Shown here: piece after piece, positions 32,762 through 41,040 of the stretch | Numbering within the stretch: position 1 is the stretch's first letter | Layout of the letters: every line of letters starts with the position of its first letter | Assembly: GCA_963716445.1 (NCBI GenBank) | Contig: OY970313.1 | Span: forward strand, 620,001 to 684,000 | DNA length: 64,000 nt | Direction of reading: 5' to 3' | Source of the DNA: JAAYBF01 sp963716445 | GTDB taxonomy: Bacteria > Actinomycetota > Thermoleophilia > Solirubrobacterales > Thermoleophilaceae | Translations under genes and position numbers: made by a program | The notes under the pieces: generated by a model | Databases searched by the model: none | What the model was told of the DNA's origin: nothing | The model's input: only the letters and a program-made list of their open reading frames with translations

Positions 32762-35026
32762 ATGAGGCGAAGCGCGACATCGATGCTCGCAGCGGCGGCG
32801 CTGCTCGCCGCGGCGGCGCCGGCGGCCGCCCAGACGCTCGAGCTGGAGAAGGCCCCGATCGCGCGGACGCTGACCGCGAAGGACGCCGCCGCCGCGCTCG
32901 GCGACTTCGTGCCGGGTGAGGTCATCGTCCGCTTCGAGGGTGGGACGAGCGCCGCCGAGCGGCTGGCGACGCGTCGTGCCACGGACGTCGCCTTCGATCG
33001 CTCGCTGCGGATCGCCCAGGCGCAGGTGGTCGACGTCGAGCGCGGCGTGACCGCCGCCGTCGAGCGGCTCGAGCGTCAGCCGGACGTTGCCTACGCCCAG
33101 CCCAACTACCGGTATCGCACCGTCGCCGTGGTCCCGAACGATCCGTTCTTCGGCTCGCTCTGGGGATTGCAGGACACGCCCCCGCCAAATCCCGGCGTCA
33201 ACGCGCTTGGAGCCTGGGACGCCACGCGAGGAAGCGGACAGCTCGTCGCCGTCGTCGACACCGGCGTGGCGCTCGACCACCCCGATCTGCAGGGCAACCT
33301 CTGGAGCGGCGGCCCCGGCGGCTCGGCGGGCTTCGACTACGTCGACGTCGACAACGTGCCGGACGACTACAACTTCCACGGCACGCACGTTGCCGGCACG
33401 GTCGCGGCGATCGCCGACAACGACCTCGGTGTCGCGGGTGTGGCGCCCGACGCCGAGATCATGGCGGTGCGCGTCCTCGACGGCGACGGCAGCGGCTCCA
33501 GCGACGACATCGCCAACGGAATCGCGTTCGCGGCCCAGAACGGGGCCGACGTGATCAACCTGAGCCTCGGCGGGCCGGCCGGCGCCGGCGACGACGTCAT
33601 GTCGGACGCCGTGACGATCGCCGACGATCTCGACGCCGTGGTCGTGGCCGCCGCCGGCAACGAGGCCAGCGACAACGACGCCGAGCCGACCACGCCGTGC
33701 ACGCTTCCGCAGCCGAACGTCCTCTGCGTGGCGGCGGTGAGCCAGTCAGGCGCGCTCGCGAGCTTCTCCAACACGGGGGTTGCGACCGTCGACGTCGCGG
33801 CGCCGGGGACCAACATCCTCAGTGCGGAGACCGACTACGCGCCGGTCTTCGCGGACGGGCTCGACTCGCCCACGGGTTGGCTGACCGGCGCGGCGAACGG
33901 CGGGGTGGAGTGGGCTCTCGTGTCCAGTCCCAGGACCCAGGGGACGGCGTCCGCGGCCGACAGCCCGGCGACCGTGACGAACCCGCTCGGCCGCTACGGG
34001 CAGGCCGTGGATCCCGAGCTCTTCGCCCAGTCGGTGCTCGTCAGGCAGACCGGGCTGGATCTCACCGGCGAGACCGGCTGCCGGATGCACTTCGACCTGC
34101 GTCACGAGCTCGAGTCCGACTTCGACTTCCTGTTCGCGGGAGCGACGGACGACACCGACGAGGCCGGATCCTTCTTCACCGGCTCGTCGAACGGGTCCTT
34201 CTTCGGCGAGGAGGCGTCGATCTCGGCGTTCGACGGGCTGACCGGCGTGAAGCCGGAGCTGGTCCTGCTGTCCGACTACGACATCCAGATGGACGGCGTG
34301 TACGTCGACGACCTCGCCGTCCTCTGCCGGGACAGCACGTACGACCCGCCGACGGACAACTACGTGGCGTTCCAGGGAACGTCGATGGCGGCGCCGCACG
34401 TCGCCGGCGTCGCGGCCCTGCTGGGCGCCGTGGACCCCAGCGCGACCGACACGGAGATCGTCCACGCGATCAAGGCGGGAGTCCTGCAGCTTCCGTCGTT
34501 GACCTGCAAGGTGGCCACGGGCGGGACCGTCGATGCCGCCGCCTCGATCGCCGCCGTCCTGGCGTTGCCGGGCCCCGTCACAGTCCCGGACGGCTGTCCC
34601 GCCCCGCCGCCGACCGGCGGTGCGGCGACGGCGCAGCCACCGCCGCCGCCCGCGCAACCGGCGGCGCCGTCGCCGCCGCCGGCCAGGCCGAACCTCGCCG
34701 GCGCTCCCTCCACGCTGCGCGTCTCGAGGAGGGGGGTGCTGGCGTATCGCTTCAGGGCCACCCCCGCCCTGCGGGGAGACGCCTTCTTCCGCACGCGCAG
34801 GAAGGCCGTCGTGTCGCGCAGGGCGCACGTCACCCTTGGGCGCAAGGGCTTCACGGTCGGCGGCAGCGGCAGGGTGACGGTGAAGCTGAAGCTGTCGAAG
34901 CGGAAGCTGCGCATCCTGCGCGCCAACGGCAAGCTGCTGCTCACCGTCACCGTGACGGTCCGCAACAGCGCGGGGCTGACCGCGAAGGCCTCGAAGCGCC
35001 TGACGCTGAAGCCGCCGAAACGCTGA
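32762..35026 (+). CDS. Secreted subtilisin-like serine protease (S8) with inserted domain
   Basis: 754 residues. A signal peptide (about 1-23, ending AAPAAAQ) is followed by an I9-type propeptide (about 50-120, DFVPGEVIVRFEGG). The catalytic residues are Asp166 (VVDTGVALDHPD), His209 (FHGTHVAGT) and Ser541 (GTSMAAPHVAG). His and Ser are 332 residues apart, roughly 170 more than usual, because a domain of about residues 365-525 with CRMHFDLRHELESDFDF is inserted. A Pro-rich linker (about 620-650) and a basic beta domain follow. Probably exported and autoprocessed; substrate unknown. Confidence 0.88.
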   Translation: MRRSATSMLAAAALLAAAAPAAAQTLELEKAPIARTLTAKDAAAALGDFVPGEVIVRFEGGTSAAERLATRRATDVAFDRSLRIAQAQVVDVERGVTAAVERLERQPDVAYAQPNYRYRTVAVVPNDPFFGSLWGLQDTPPPNPGVNALGAWDATRGSGQLVAVVDTGVALDHPDLQGNLWSGGPGGSAGFDYVDVDNVPDDYNFHGTHVAGTVAAIADNDLGVAGVAPDAEIMAVRVLDGDGSGSSDDIANGIAFAAQNGADVINLSLGGPAGAGDDVMSDAVTIADDLDAVVVAAAGNEASDNDAEPTTPCTLPQPNVLCVAAVSQSGALASFSNTGVATVDVAAPGTNILSAETDYAPVFADGLDSPTGWLTGAANGGVEWALVSSPRTQGTASAADSPATVTNPLGRYGQAVDPELFAQSVLVRQTGLDLTGETGCRMHFDLRHELESDFDFLFAGATDDTDEAGSFFTGSSNGSFFGEEASISAFDGLTGVKPELVLLSDYDIQMDGVYVDDLAVLCRDSTYDPPTDNYVAFQGTSMAAPHVAGVAALLGAVDPSATDTEIVHAIKAGVLQLPSLTCKVATGGTVDAAASIAAVLALPGPVTVPDGCPAPPPTGGAATAQPPPPPAQPAAPSPPPARPNLAGAPSTLRVSRRGVLAYRFRATPALRGDAFFRTRRKAVVSRRAHVTLGRKGFTVGGSGRVTVKLKLSKRKLRILRANGKLLLTVTVTVRNSAGLTAKASKRLTLKPPKR

Positions 35027-35062
35027 TCGCCAGCCGCATCGCGGCCTAACCTTCACACAAGC

Positions 35063-35100
35063 TTGTCAAGGTTGTCCGGCGTTCGATAGCCTGGCGAGCC
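35063..35100 (+). promoter_or_regulatory. Promoter of metH
   Basis: TTGTCA (35063-35068) and TAGCCT (35087-35092) are separated by 18 bases and lie 8 bases before the ATG. The transcript would start almost at the start codon. The 74-base gap is too short for a cobalamin or SAM riboswitch, and none of their conserved boxes is seen. Confidence 0.5.
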
Positions 35101-38100
35101 ATGTCCCGCGACTACCTCCAGGCCGTGCGCGAGCGCGTCGTCGTCTTCGACGGCGGCATGGGCGCGACGCTCGAGCAGTTCGACCTCACCCAGGAGGACT
35201 ACGGCGGCCTGCAGGGCAAGTGCCACGAGGCGCTGGTGCTCAACCGCCCGGACGTGATCGAGGGCGTCCACAGCTCGATGGTCGAGGCCGGGGCCGAGGT
35301 CGTGGAGACCGACACCTTCCAGGCGAGCCGGCTCAAGCTCGGCGAGTGGGGGCTGGCCGACCACACCGTCGAGATCAACAAGCGCGCCGCCGAGATCGCC
35401 CGCAAGGCGGTCGGCGAGGAGCGCTTCGTCGCCGGCTCGATCGGCCCGACCGGCTATCTGCCGGCGAGCGACGACCCGACGCTCGGGAACATCCGCTTCC
35501 GCGACCTCGTCGAGGTCTTCCAGGAGCAGGCTGAGGGGCTGGTCAGCGGCGGCGCCGACCTGCTGATCGTCGAGACCGCCCAGGACATCCTCGAGGTCAA
35601 GGCGGCGATCTTCGGCGCCCGCGAGGCGTTTCGCACGACCGGCCGCACGCTGCCGATCCAGTGCTCGGTCTCGCTGCTGCCGAACGGCGGCAAGATGCTG
35701 CTCGGCACCGACGTCCAGGCGGTGCTGACGACGCTGACCGCGCTCGACGTCCAGGTGATCGGGCTCAACTGCTCGACCGGTCCCGAGGACATGCGCGACG
35801 CGATCCGCTTCCTCGGCGAGAGCAGCCCGCTGCCGGTCCACTGCATCCCGAACGCCGGCCTGCCGCTGCAGGGCCCCGACGGCGAGACGATCTTCCCAGA
35901 GGAGCCGGAGCCGCTGTCGAAGACGCTCCAGGAGTTCGTCGAGAGGTACGGCGTCGGGATCGTCGGCGGCTGCTGCGGCACGACGCCCGACCACATCCGC
36001 GCGATCGTCGAGAAGGTCGGCGGCAGGCCCGTCGGCCCGCGTCCCGCCCCGGGACCGCCGTTCGTCTCGAGCATGATGACCGCGACCGCGCTGGTCCAGG
36101 AGCCGCGCCCGACGCTCGTCGGCGAGCGCGTCAACTCGCAGGGCTCGCGCAAGGCGAAGGAGCTGCTGCTCGCCGACGACTACGACGGCCTCGTGCAGGT
36201 CGCCGAGGACCAGGTCGAGGGCGGCGCGCACGTGCTCGACCTCTGCGTCGCGCTGACCGAGCGCACCGAGGACGAGGGCGAGCAGATGCGCAAGGTGGCG
36301 GAGCGCGTCTCGCTGACCCAGCCCGCGCCGATCCAGGTCGACTCGACCGAGCCCGACGTGATCGAGGAGGCGCTCGAGCAGATCCCCGGCCGGGCGATCG
36401 TCAACTCGGTCAACCTCGAGGCGGGCCGCGACAAGCTCGACCGCGTCGTCCCGCTGGCGATCGCCCACGGCGCCGCCCTGATCGCGCTGACGATCGACGA
36501 GGTCGGGATGGCCAAGACGCGCGAGCGCAAGCTCGAGGTCGCGAAGCGGATCAAGCAGCTCGCCTGCGACGAGCACGGCCTCGATCCGGAGCTGCTGATC
36601 TTCGACGCGCTGACCTTCACCCTGACCACCGGCGACGAGGAGTGGCGTCCGTCGGCGGTCGAGACGATCGAGGGCATCCGCCTGATCAAGCAGGAGCTGC
36701 CCGAGGTCAAGACCTCGCTCGGCGTCTCGAACGTCTCGTTCGGCGTCTCGCCGCACGCCCGCGCGGCGCTCAACTCGGTGTTCCTGCACCACTGCGTCGA
36801 GGCCGGGCTCGACCTGGCGATGGTCAACCCGAACCACATCACCCCCTACGGGGAGATCCCCAACGACGAGCGCGAGCTCGTCGACGACCTCGTCTTCAAC
36901 CGCCGGGAGGACGCGCTCGAGCGGTTCATCGGCCACTTCGAGTCGAAAGGCGAGGAGGACGAGGCCGAGGCCGCCGATCCGACCGCCGGGATGGAGCCCG
37001 AGCAGGCGCTGCACTGGCACATCCTGCGCCGCAAGCGCGAGGGCGTCGAGGACCAGATCGACAAGTCGGTCGAGAAGATCGGCGCCGTCCCGACGCTCAA
37101 CCAGGTCCTGCTGCCGGCGATGAAGGAGGTCGGCGACAAGTTCGGCGCCGGCGAGCTGATCCTGCCGTTCGTGCTCCAGTCGGCCGAGGTGATGAAGCGC
37201 GCCGTGGCGCAGCTCGAGAACTACCTCGAGCGGATGGAGGGCCACACCAAGGGCAAGGTCGTGATCGCGACCGTCTTCGGTGACGTCCACGACATCGGCA
37301 AGTCGCTCGTCAACACGATCCTGACCAACAACGGCTACACGGTGATCGACCTCGGCAAGCAGGTTCCGGTCGACACGATCATCGAGGCCGCGGTCGAGCA
37401 CGACGCCGACGCGATCGGCCTGTCGGCGCTGCTCGTGTCGACGTCGAAGCAGATGCCGATCTGCGTCCAGGAGCTGCACTCACGGGGGCACGGCTTCCCG
37501 GTGCTGATCGGCGGCGCCGCGATCAACCGCGACTTCGGCCGGCGCATCCTCTACCCGGCCGGCAAGGAGTCCGACGAGGTCTACGACCCCGGCGTCTTCT
37601 ACTGCAAGGACGCCTTCCAGGGGCTCGACACGATGGACGCCCTGGTCGACGCCGGCGCCCGCGCCGCGCTGGTCGAGAGGATCCGCGACGAGGCGCGCGT
37701 GCTGCGCGAGAAGCCCGTGGTGGTCGACGACTCGCCGCCGGTCACCGACGACAGCGTCCGCTCGAAGGCGCGCACCGACACGCCGATCCCCGAGCCGCCG
37801 TTCTGGGGCGCGCGCGAGATCGACGTCGACCTCGACGACGTCTTCCCCTACCTCGACCGCCACGTGCTGTTCAAGCTGCACTGGGGCGGGCGCGGCAAGA
37901 AGGGGGAGGAGTGGCGCCAGATCGTCGAGGGCCACGACGGCGAGGAGGGCTTCCGCCCGAAGCTCGAGCGGATGTGGCGCGAGCAGGACTACCTCGAGCC
38001 GAAGGCGCGGCTCGGCTACTTCCCCTGCAACAGCGACGGCAACGACCTCGTGATCTTCGATCCCGAGCACCCCGATCGCGAGATCGAGCGCCTCACCTTC

Positions 38101-38685
38101 CCGCGCCAGCCCATGCACGACCGCATCTGCCTCGCCGACTTCTACCGCCCGCTCGACTCCGGCGAGCGCGACGTCGTCGCCCTCCAGGGCGTCACCGTCG
38201 GCCCCAAGTCGACCGAGCGGATGGCCGAGCTCGAGCAGGCCGGCGAGTTCAGCGAGCAGCTCTTCGTCCACGGCCTCGCCGTCCAGTCCGCCGAGGGCCT
38301 CGCCGAGTGGCTGCACTCCGACGTCCGCCGCGAGCTCGGCATCGACGCCGACCAGGGCCGCCGCTACTCCTGGGGCTACCCCGCCTGCCCGGACCAGTCA
38401 GAGCACGAGAAGGTCTGGCGCCTGCTCGGCCTCGAGCAGATCGGCATGTACCTCTCCGACGGGTTCGCCGTGATGCCCGAGCAGTCGACCGTCGCGATCG
38501 TCTCCCACCACCCCCAGTCCGTCTATTTCGGCATGAAGTCCGGCTTCATCCCGAAGGACAAGGCCCCCGACGAGCTGATCGCCGGAACCGCCCGCGGCGG
38601 CGAGCTCCCGCCCGAGGACGAGGCCCGCGACGGCGCCGTCGAGGCCGAGGCGATCGAGCGCGCGGCCGACGAGGCGCCTGCTTAG
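35101..38685 (+). CDS. metH: Cobalamin-dependent methionine synthase
   Basis: 1194 residues with the full four-module layout. Homocysteine module (about 1-315) with zinc cysteines in GLNCSTGPEDM and VGGCCGTTPDH; folate module (about 340-600) with LVGERVNSQGSRKAKELL; B12 cap and domain (about 640-870) with the cobalt-ligand His in FGDVHDIGKSLV; activation domain (about 890-1180) with RYSWGYPACPDQSEH, the SAM-binding motif. It methylates homocysteine from methyl-tetrahydrofolate. Length matches E. coli MetH. The ATG is 8 bases after a -10 box and lacks a Shine-Dalgarno sequence. Confidence 0.96.
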   Translation: MSRDYLQAVRERVVVFDGGMGATLEQFDLTQEDYGGLQGKCHEALVLNRPDVIEGVHSSMVEAGAEVVETDTFQASRLKLGEWGLADHTVEINKRAAEIARKAVGEERFVAGSIGPTGYLPASDDPTLGNIRFRDLVEVFQEQAEGLVSGGADLLIVETAQDILEVKAAIFGAREAFRTTGRTLPIQCSVSLLPNGGKMLLGTDVQAVLTTLTALDVQVIGLNCSTGPEDMRDAIRFLGESSPLPVHCIPNAGLPLQGPDGETIFPEEPEPLSKTLQEFVERYGVGIVGGCCGTTPDHIRAIVEKVGGRPVGPRPAPGPPFVSSMMTATALVQEPRPTLVGERVNSQGSRKAKELLLADDYDGLVQVAEDQVEGGAHVLDLCVALTERTEDEGEQMRKVAERVSLTQPAPIQVDSTEPDVIEEALEQIPGRAIVNSVNLEAGRDKLDRVVPLAIAHGAALIALTIDEVGMAKTRERKLEVAKRIKQLACDEHGLDPELLIFDALTFTLTTGDEEWRPSAVETIEGIRLIKQELPEVKTSLGVSNVSFGVSPHARAALNSVFLHHCVEAGLDLAMVNPNHITPYGEIPNDERELVDDLVFNRREDALERFIGHFESKGEEDEAEAADPTAGMEPEQALHWHILRRKREGVEDQIDKSVEKIGAVPTLNQVLLPAMKEVGDKFGAGELILPFVLQSAEVMKRAVAQLENYLERMEGHTKGKVVIATVFGDVHDIGKSLVNTILTNNGYTVIDLGKQVPVDTIIEAAVEHDADAIGLSALLVSTSKQMPICVQELHSRGHGFPVLIGGAAINRDFGRRILYPAGKESDEVYDPGVFYCKDAFQGLDTMDALVDAGARAALVERIRDEARVLREKPVVVDDSPPVTDDSVRSKARTDTPIPEPPFWGAREIDVDLDDVFPYLDRHVLFKLHWGGRGKKGEEWRQIVEGHDGEEGFRPKLERMWREQDYLEPKARLGYFPCNSDGNDLVIFDPEHPDREIERLTFPRQPMHDRICLADFYRPLDSGERDVVALQGVTVGPKSTERMAELEQAGEFSEQLFVHGLAVQSAEGLAEWLHSDVRRELGIDADQGRRYSWGYPACPDQSEHEKVWRLLGLEQIGMYLSDGFAVMPEQSTVAIVSHHPQSVYFGMKSGFIPKDKAPDELIAGTARGGELPPEDEARDGAVEAEAIERAADEAPA

Positions 38686-38728
38686 CCGCGGCGCTGCCGG
38701 ACCCGATCGGCTCCGGCCCCGCTCCGGA

Positions 38729-38774
38729 CGAGTGGAGCATTGACCGGCTTATGGCCCAATCAATGTTCCATTCG
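38729..38774. promoter_or_regulatory. 19-bp inverted repeat between metH and amt
   Basis: CGAGTGGAGCATTGACCGG (38729-38747) and CCAATCAATGTTCCATTCG (38756-38774) are inverted copies (15 of 19 positions) with an 8-base loop. It lies 44 bases after metH and 86 bases before the shared nitrogen promoter element. Without a T-run it is not a standard terminator; an operator or RNA structure is possible. It is AT-richer than its surroundings. Confidence 0.5.
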
Positions 38775-38859
38775 TTCGTAAGCAGCTGTGCATCACCTGG
38801 CGCTCCGCGCAGGGTCGGATTCTGACGCGGCGACAGGCGGGAGAAGCCCGCGGCCCAAA

Positions 38860-38905
38860 TCTTCGACACGTGGATAAAGACCCGCGCCCGGAGCGACCTT
38901 AGGTT
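38860..38905 (+). promoter_or_regulatory. Nitrogen-assimilation promoter of amt-glnK
   Basis: An element beginning TCTTCGACACGTGG at 38860 and ending AAAGACCCGC is followed, 19 bases after 38880, by the -10-like TAGGTT (38900-38905). The element covers the place where a -35 box should be, and no TTGACA-like sequence is present. Nearly the same element stands at the same spacing before the glutamine synthetase gene (40958-41004). Part of it (AC, six bases, then AAAGAC) loosely resembles actinobacterial GlnR half-sites. Confidence 0.6.
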
Positions 38906-38971
38906 CGAGACGTTCCGTGTTCCCGATCCGGTGGCCTGCGCGCCGCCGGGGCTAAGGAGAGACCTCACACG

Positions 38972-40501
38972 ATGAGATCCAGTGTGAAAAGAGCTGGCCC
39001 CGCCGTGCTGGCGATGTTGCTCGCGGTGCTCGTCATGCCCGCATCGGCCTTCGCGACCGCCGACGACCTCAAGCAGGCGATCGACGGCACGCTTGGGCCA
39101 AACGTGCCGATCAACACGATGTGGGTGATGATCGCCGCCGTCTTCGTCCTGTTCATGCAGGCCGGCTTCCTGTTCCTCGAGACCGGCTTCTCGCGCGGCA
39201 AGAACGCGGGCACCGGCGTGGCGAAGGTCCTCACGAACCTCTCGATCGCCGCCATTTGCTACTGGGCGGTCGGCTTCGCGTTCGCGTTCGGCTCCGAGGA
39301 CGTCCTCGGGATCTCGTCGTCGCTGATCGGGAGCAACGGCTTCTTCCTGCAGTTCAGCGGCAACCCCGTCGAGGCGTTCCCCGTGATGGGCGTGTCAGAC
39401 GCGCTGCCCGAGGCGAAGTTCCTCTTCCAGTTCTCGTTCTGCGCGGTGTCGCTGGCGATCGTCTGGGGCTCGACGCTCGAGCGGATCAAGTACAGCGCCT
39501 ACGTGATCTACGCGATCGTCTTCGCCTCGATCATCTACCCGATCGGCTCGCACTGGGTCTTCGGCGGCGGCTGGCTGCAGAACGGCGACACCGGGCTGAT
39601 GCCGACCGGGATGCAGGACTTCGCCGGCTCTACGGCGGTCCACCTGATCGGTGCGACCGGTGCGCTCGCCGCGCTGCTGCTGCTCGGCCCGCGCAAGGGC
39701 AAGTACGGCGCCGACGGCAAGCCGCGGGTGATCCCGGGGCATTCGATGCCGCTCGTCGGCCTCGGCGTGCTGATCCTGTTCTTCGGCTGGTTCGGGTTCA
39801 ACCCCGGGTCGACGCTGGCGGCCACGGACGGCCGCCTGGCCGAGGTCGCGGTGGTCACCCTGCTCGGCGCCGCCGGCGGTGTGATCGGCGCCTTCACCGC
39901 CTCGCAGCTCAGGCTGAAGACGATCGACATCGGCATGGTCGGCAACGGCATGATCGCCGGCCTCGTCGCGATCACGGCGCCCTCGGGCTACGTGGAGGCG
40001 TGGGCCGGTCCGATCATCGGCTTCGTCGCCGGCCTGATCGTCGTGTTCGGCGTGATCGCCATCGACAAGCGGGTCGACGACCCGATCGGCGCGACGTCCG
40101 CGCACGGCTTGGCCGGCATCTGGGGCACGCTCGCGTGCGGCCTCTTCACCGCGCCTCGCCTTGCGCAGTACAACGCCTTCGGGGATCCCGACGGCGGCCT
40201 GTTCTACTCGGGTGAGTTCACGCAGCTGATCGCCCAGGCGGTCGGCGTGCTGATCGCATTCAGCTTCGTCTTTCTGCTCAGCTACCTGACGTTCGCGGCG
40301 ATCAAGGCCACGATCGGGCTGCGGGTGACCGAGGAGGAGGAGGAGGCCGGCCTCGACATCGTCGAGCACGGCATGTATGGATACCCCGAGCAGTTCATAC
40401 CGCTGCCCGAGATCGGGGCGGCCTCGACCGGGCCCGCCGCGGCGCTCGGGGCGGCGACGCCCAGTCCAACCGCGAAGAAGCCCGAGGGGGTGACCGCATG
40501 A
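38972..40501 (+). CDS. amt: Ammonium transporter (Amt/MEP)
   Basis: 509 residues. A cleavable signal peptide (about 1-28, MPASAFATA) precedes eleven membrane helices, beginning NTMWVMIAAVFVLFMQAGFL. The twin pore histidines are in VHLIGATGALAA and TSAHGLAGIWGT; FGWFGFNPGS is also typical. It conducts ammonium across the membrane. The cytoplasmic tail (about 455-509) includes EEEEEAGLDIVEHGMYGYPE. It overlaps glnK by ATGA, the usual amtB-glnK pairing in which PII closes the channel. RBS AAGGAGAG upstream of the ATG. Confidence 0.95.
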   Translation: MRSSVKRAGPAVLAMLLAVLVMPASAFATADDLKQAIDGTLGPNVPINTMWVMIAAVFVLFMQAGFLFLETGFSRGKNAGTGVAKVLTNLSIAAICYWAVGFAFAFGSEDVLGISSSLIGSNGFFLQFSGNPVEAFPVMGVSDALPEAKFLFQFSFCAVSLAIVWGSTLERIKYSAYVIYAIVFASIIYPIGSHWVFGGGWLQNGDTGLMPTGMQDFAGSTAVHLIGATGALAALLLLGPRKGKYGADGKPRVIPGHSMPLVGLGVLILFFGWFGFNPGSTLAATDGRLAEVAVVTLLGAAGGVIGAFTASQLRLKTIDIGMVGNGMIAGLVAITAPSGYVEAWAGPIIGFVAGLIVVFGVIAIDKRVDDPIGATSAHGLAGIWGTLACGLFTAPRLAQYNAFGDPDGGLFYSGEFTQLIAQAVGVLIAFSFVFLLSYLTFAAIKATIGLRVTEEEEEAGLDIVEHGMYGYPEQFIPLPEIGAASTGPAAALGAATPSPTAKKPEGVTA

Positions 40502-40872
40502 AGAAGATCGAGGCGTTCATTCGCCACGAGGCCTTCGAGCCGATCCGCACGGAGCTGCTCGACAAGGGCTTTCCCAGCCTCTCGATCGCCGAGTACAAGG
40601 GGTCGGGCAGGCAGAAGGGCATCACGGAGCACTACCGCGGCTCCGAGCTGACCATCCACCTGCGTCCGAAGCTCAAGCTCGAGATCGTGGTCGAGACCAA
40701 AGACGTGGGCGTGATCACGGAGGTGATCCTGAAGCACGCCCGCACGGGCCAGGTCGGCGACGGCAAGATCTTCGTGCTGCCGGTGGAGGAGGCGATTCGC
40801 ATCCGCACCGGCGAGGACGGCGATCCGGTGTTGCAGATCCACGGCTCGGAGGAGATCCCCGCGGGGGCTTAG
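40498..40872 (+). CDS. glnK: PII signal transduction protein lacking the T-loop tyrosine-51
   Basis: 124 residues. The B-loop TGQVGDGKIFV and C-loop EEAIRIRTGEDGD are intact, so ATP/2-oxoglutarate binding should be kept. The T-loop reads KGSGRQKGITEHYRGSELTI. Aligned without gaps to E. coli GlnB, Tyr46 is present but position 51, the uridylylation (or adenylylation in actinobacteria) site, is Leu. This PII therefore cannot be modified in the usual way and probably acts on Amt only through ligand binding. Coupled to amt by ATGA. Confidence 0.92.
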   Translation: MKKIEAFIRHEAFEPIRTELLDKGFPSLSIAEYKGSGRQKGITEHYRGSELTIHLRPKLKLEIVVETKDVGVITEVILKHARTGQVGDGKIFVLPVEEAIRIRTGEDGDPVLQIHGSEEIPAGA

Positions 40873-40908
40873 CTCCCTCTCCCCGCCCCTGCCGGGGCTT
40901 CGCCACGA

Positions 40909-40938
40909 GGGCGGGCGCGCACGGGGGCGCGCCCGCCC
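40909..40938 (+). terminator. 12-bp GC hairpin between glnK and glutamine synthetase
   Basis: GGGCGGGCGCGC (40909-40920), loop ACGGGG, GCGCGCCCGCCC (40927-40938): a perfect 12-bp stem 36 bases after the glnK stop. No T-run follows, but this is one of the strongest hairpins in the window. It separates the amt-glnK unit from the next promoter. Confidence 0.55.
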
Positions 40939-40957
40939 GGCGAGGCCTCGTTCGCAG

Positions 40958-41004
40958 TCTTCGTAAACGTGGACGAAGACCCGCCGGCGAGGGCGGGTTA
41001 AAGT
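40958..41004 (+). promoter_or_regulatory. Nitrogen-assimilation promoter of type III glutamine synthetase
   Basis: The element starts TCTTCGTAAACGTGG at 40958 and ends CGAAGACCCGC; TCTTCG and CGAAGA make it palindromic. TAAAGT (40999-41004) is the -10-like box, again 19 bases from the end of the palindrome as in the amt promoter. The -35 position reads AAGACC, so activation by a bound protein is likely. GTAGGAGG then precedes the ATG at 41041. Confidence 0.6.
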
Positions 41005-41040
41005 CCACCGACCAATCCCCGTAGGAGGCCCCGCACTCAG

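Noticed and set aside
35027..35100. Cobalamin or SAM riboswitch before metH
   Set aside because: Only 74 bases are available, with a promoter inside them; no B12 box or SAM riboswitch pairing is visible.
35053..37479. 808-residue minus-strand open frame opposite metH
   Set aside because: Low-complexity Asp/Arg/Leu/Val shadow of the metH coding strand.
40909..40938. Structured riboregulator of glutamine synthetase
   Set aside because: The hairpin lies upstream of the -10 box of the glutamine synthetase gene, so it would not be in that mRNA; a glnK-end terminator is simpler.
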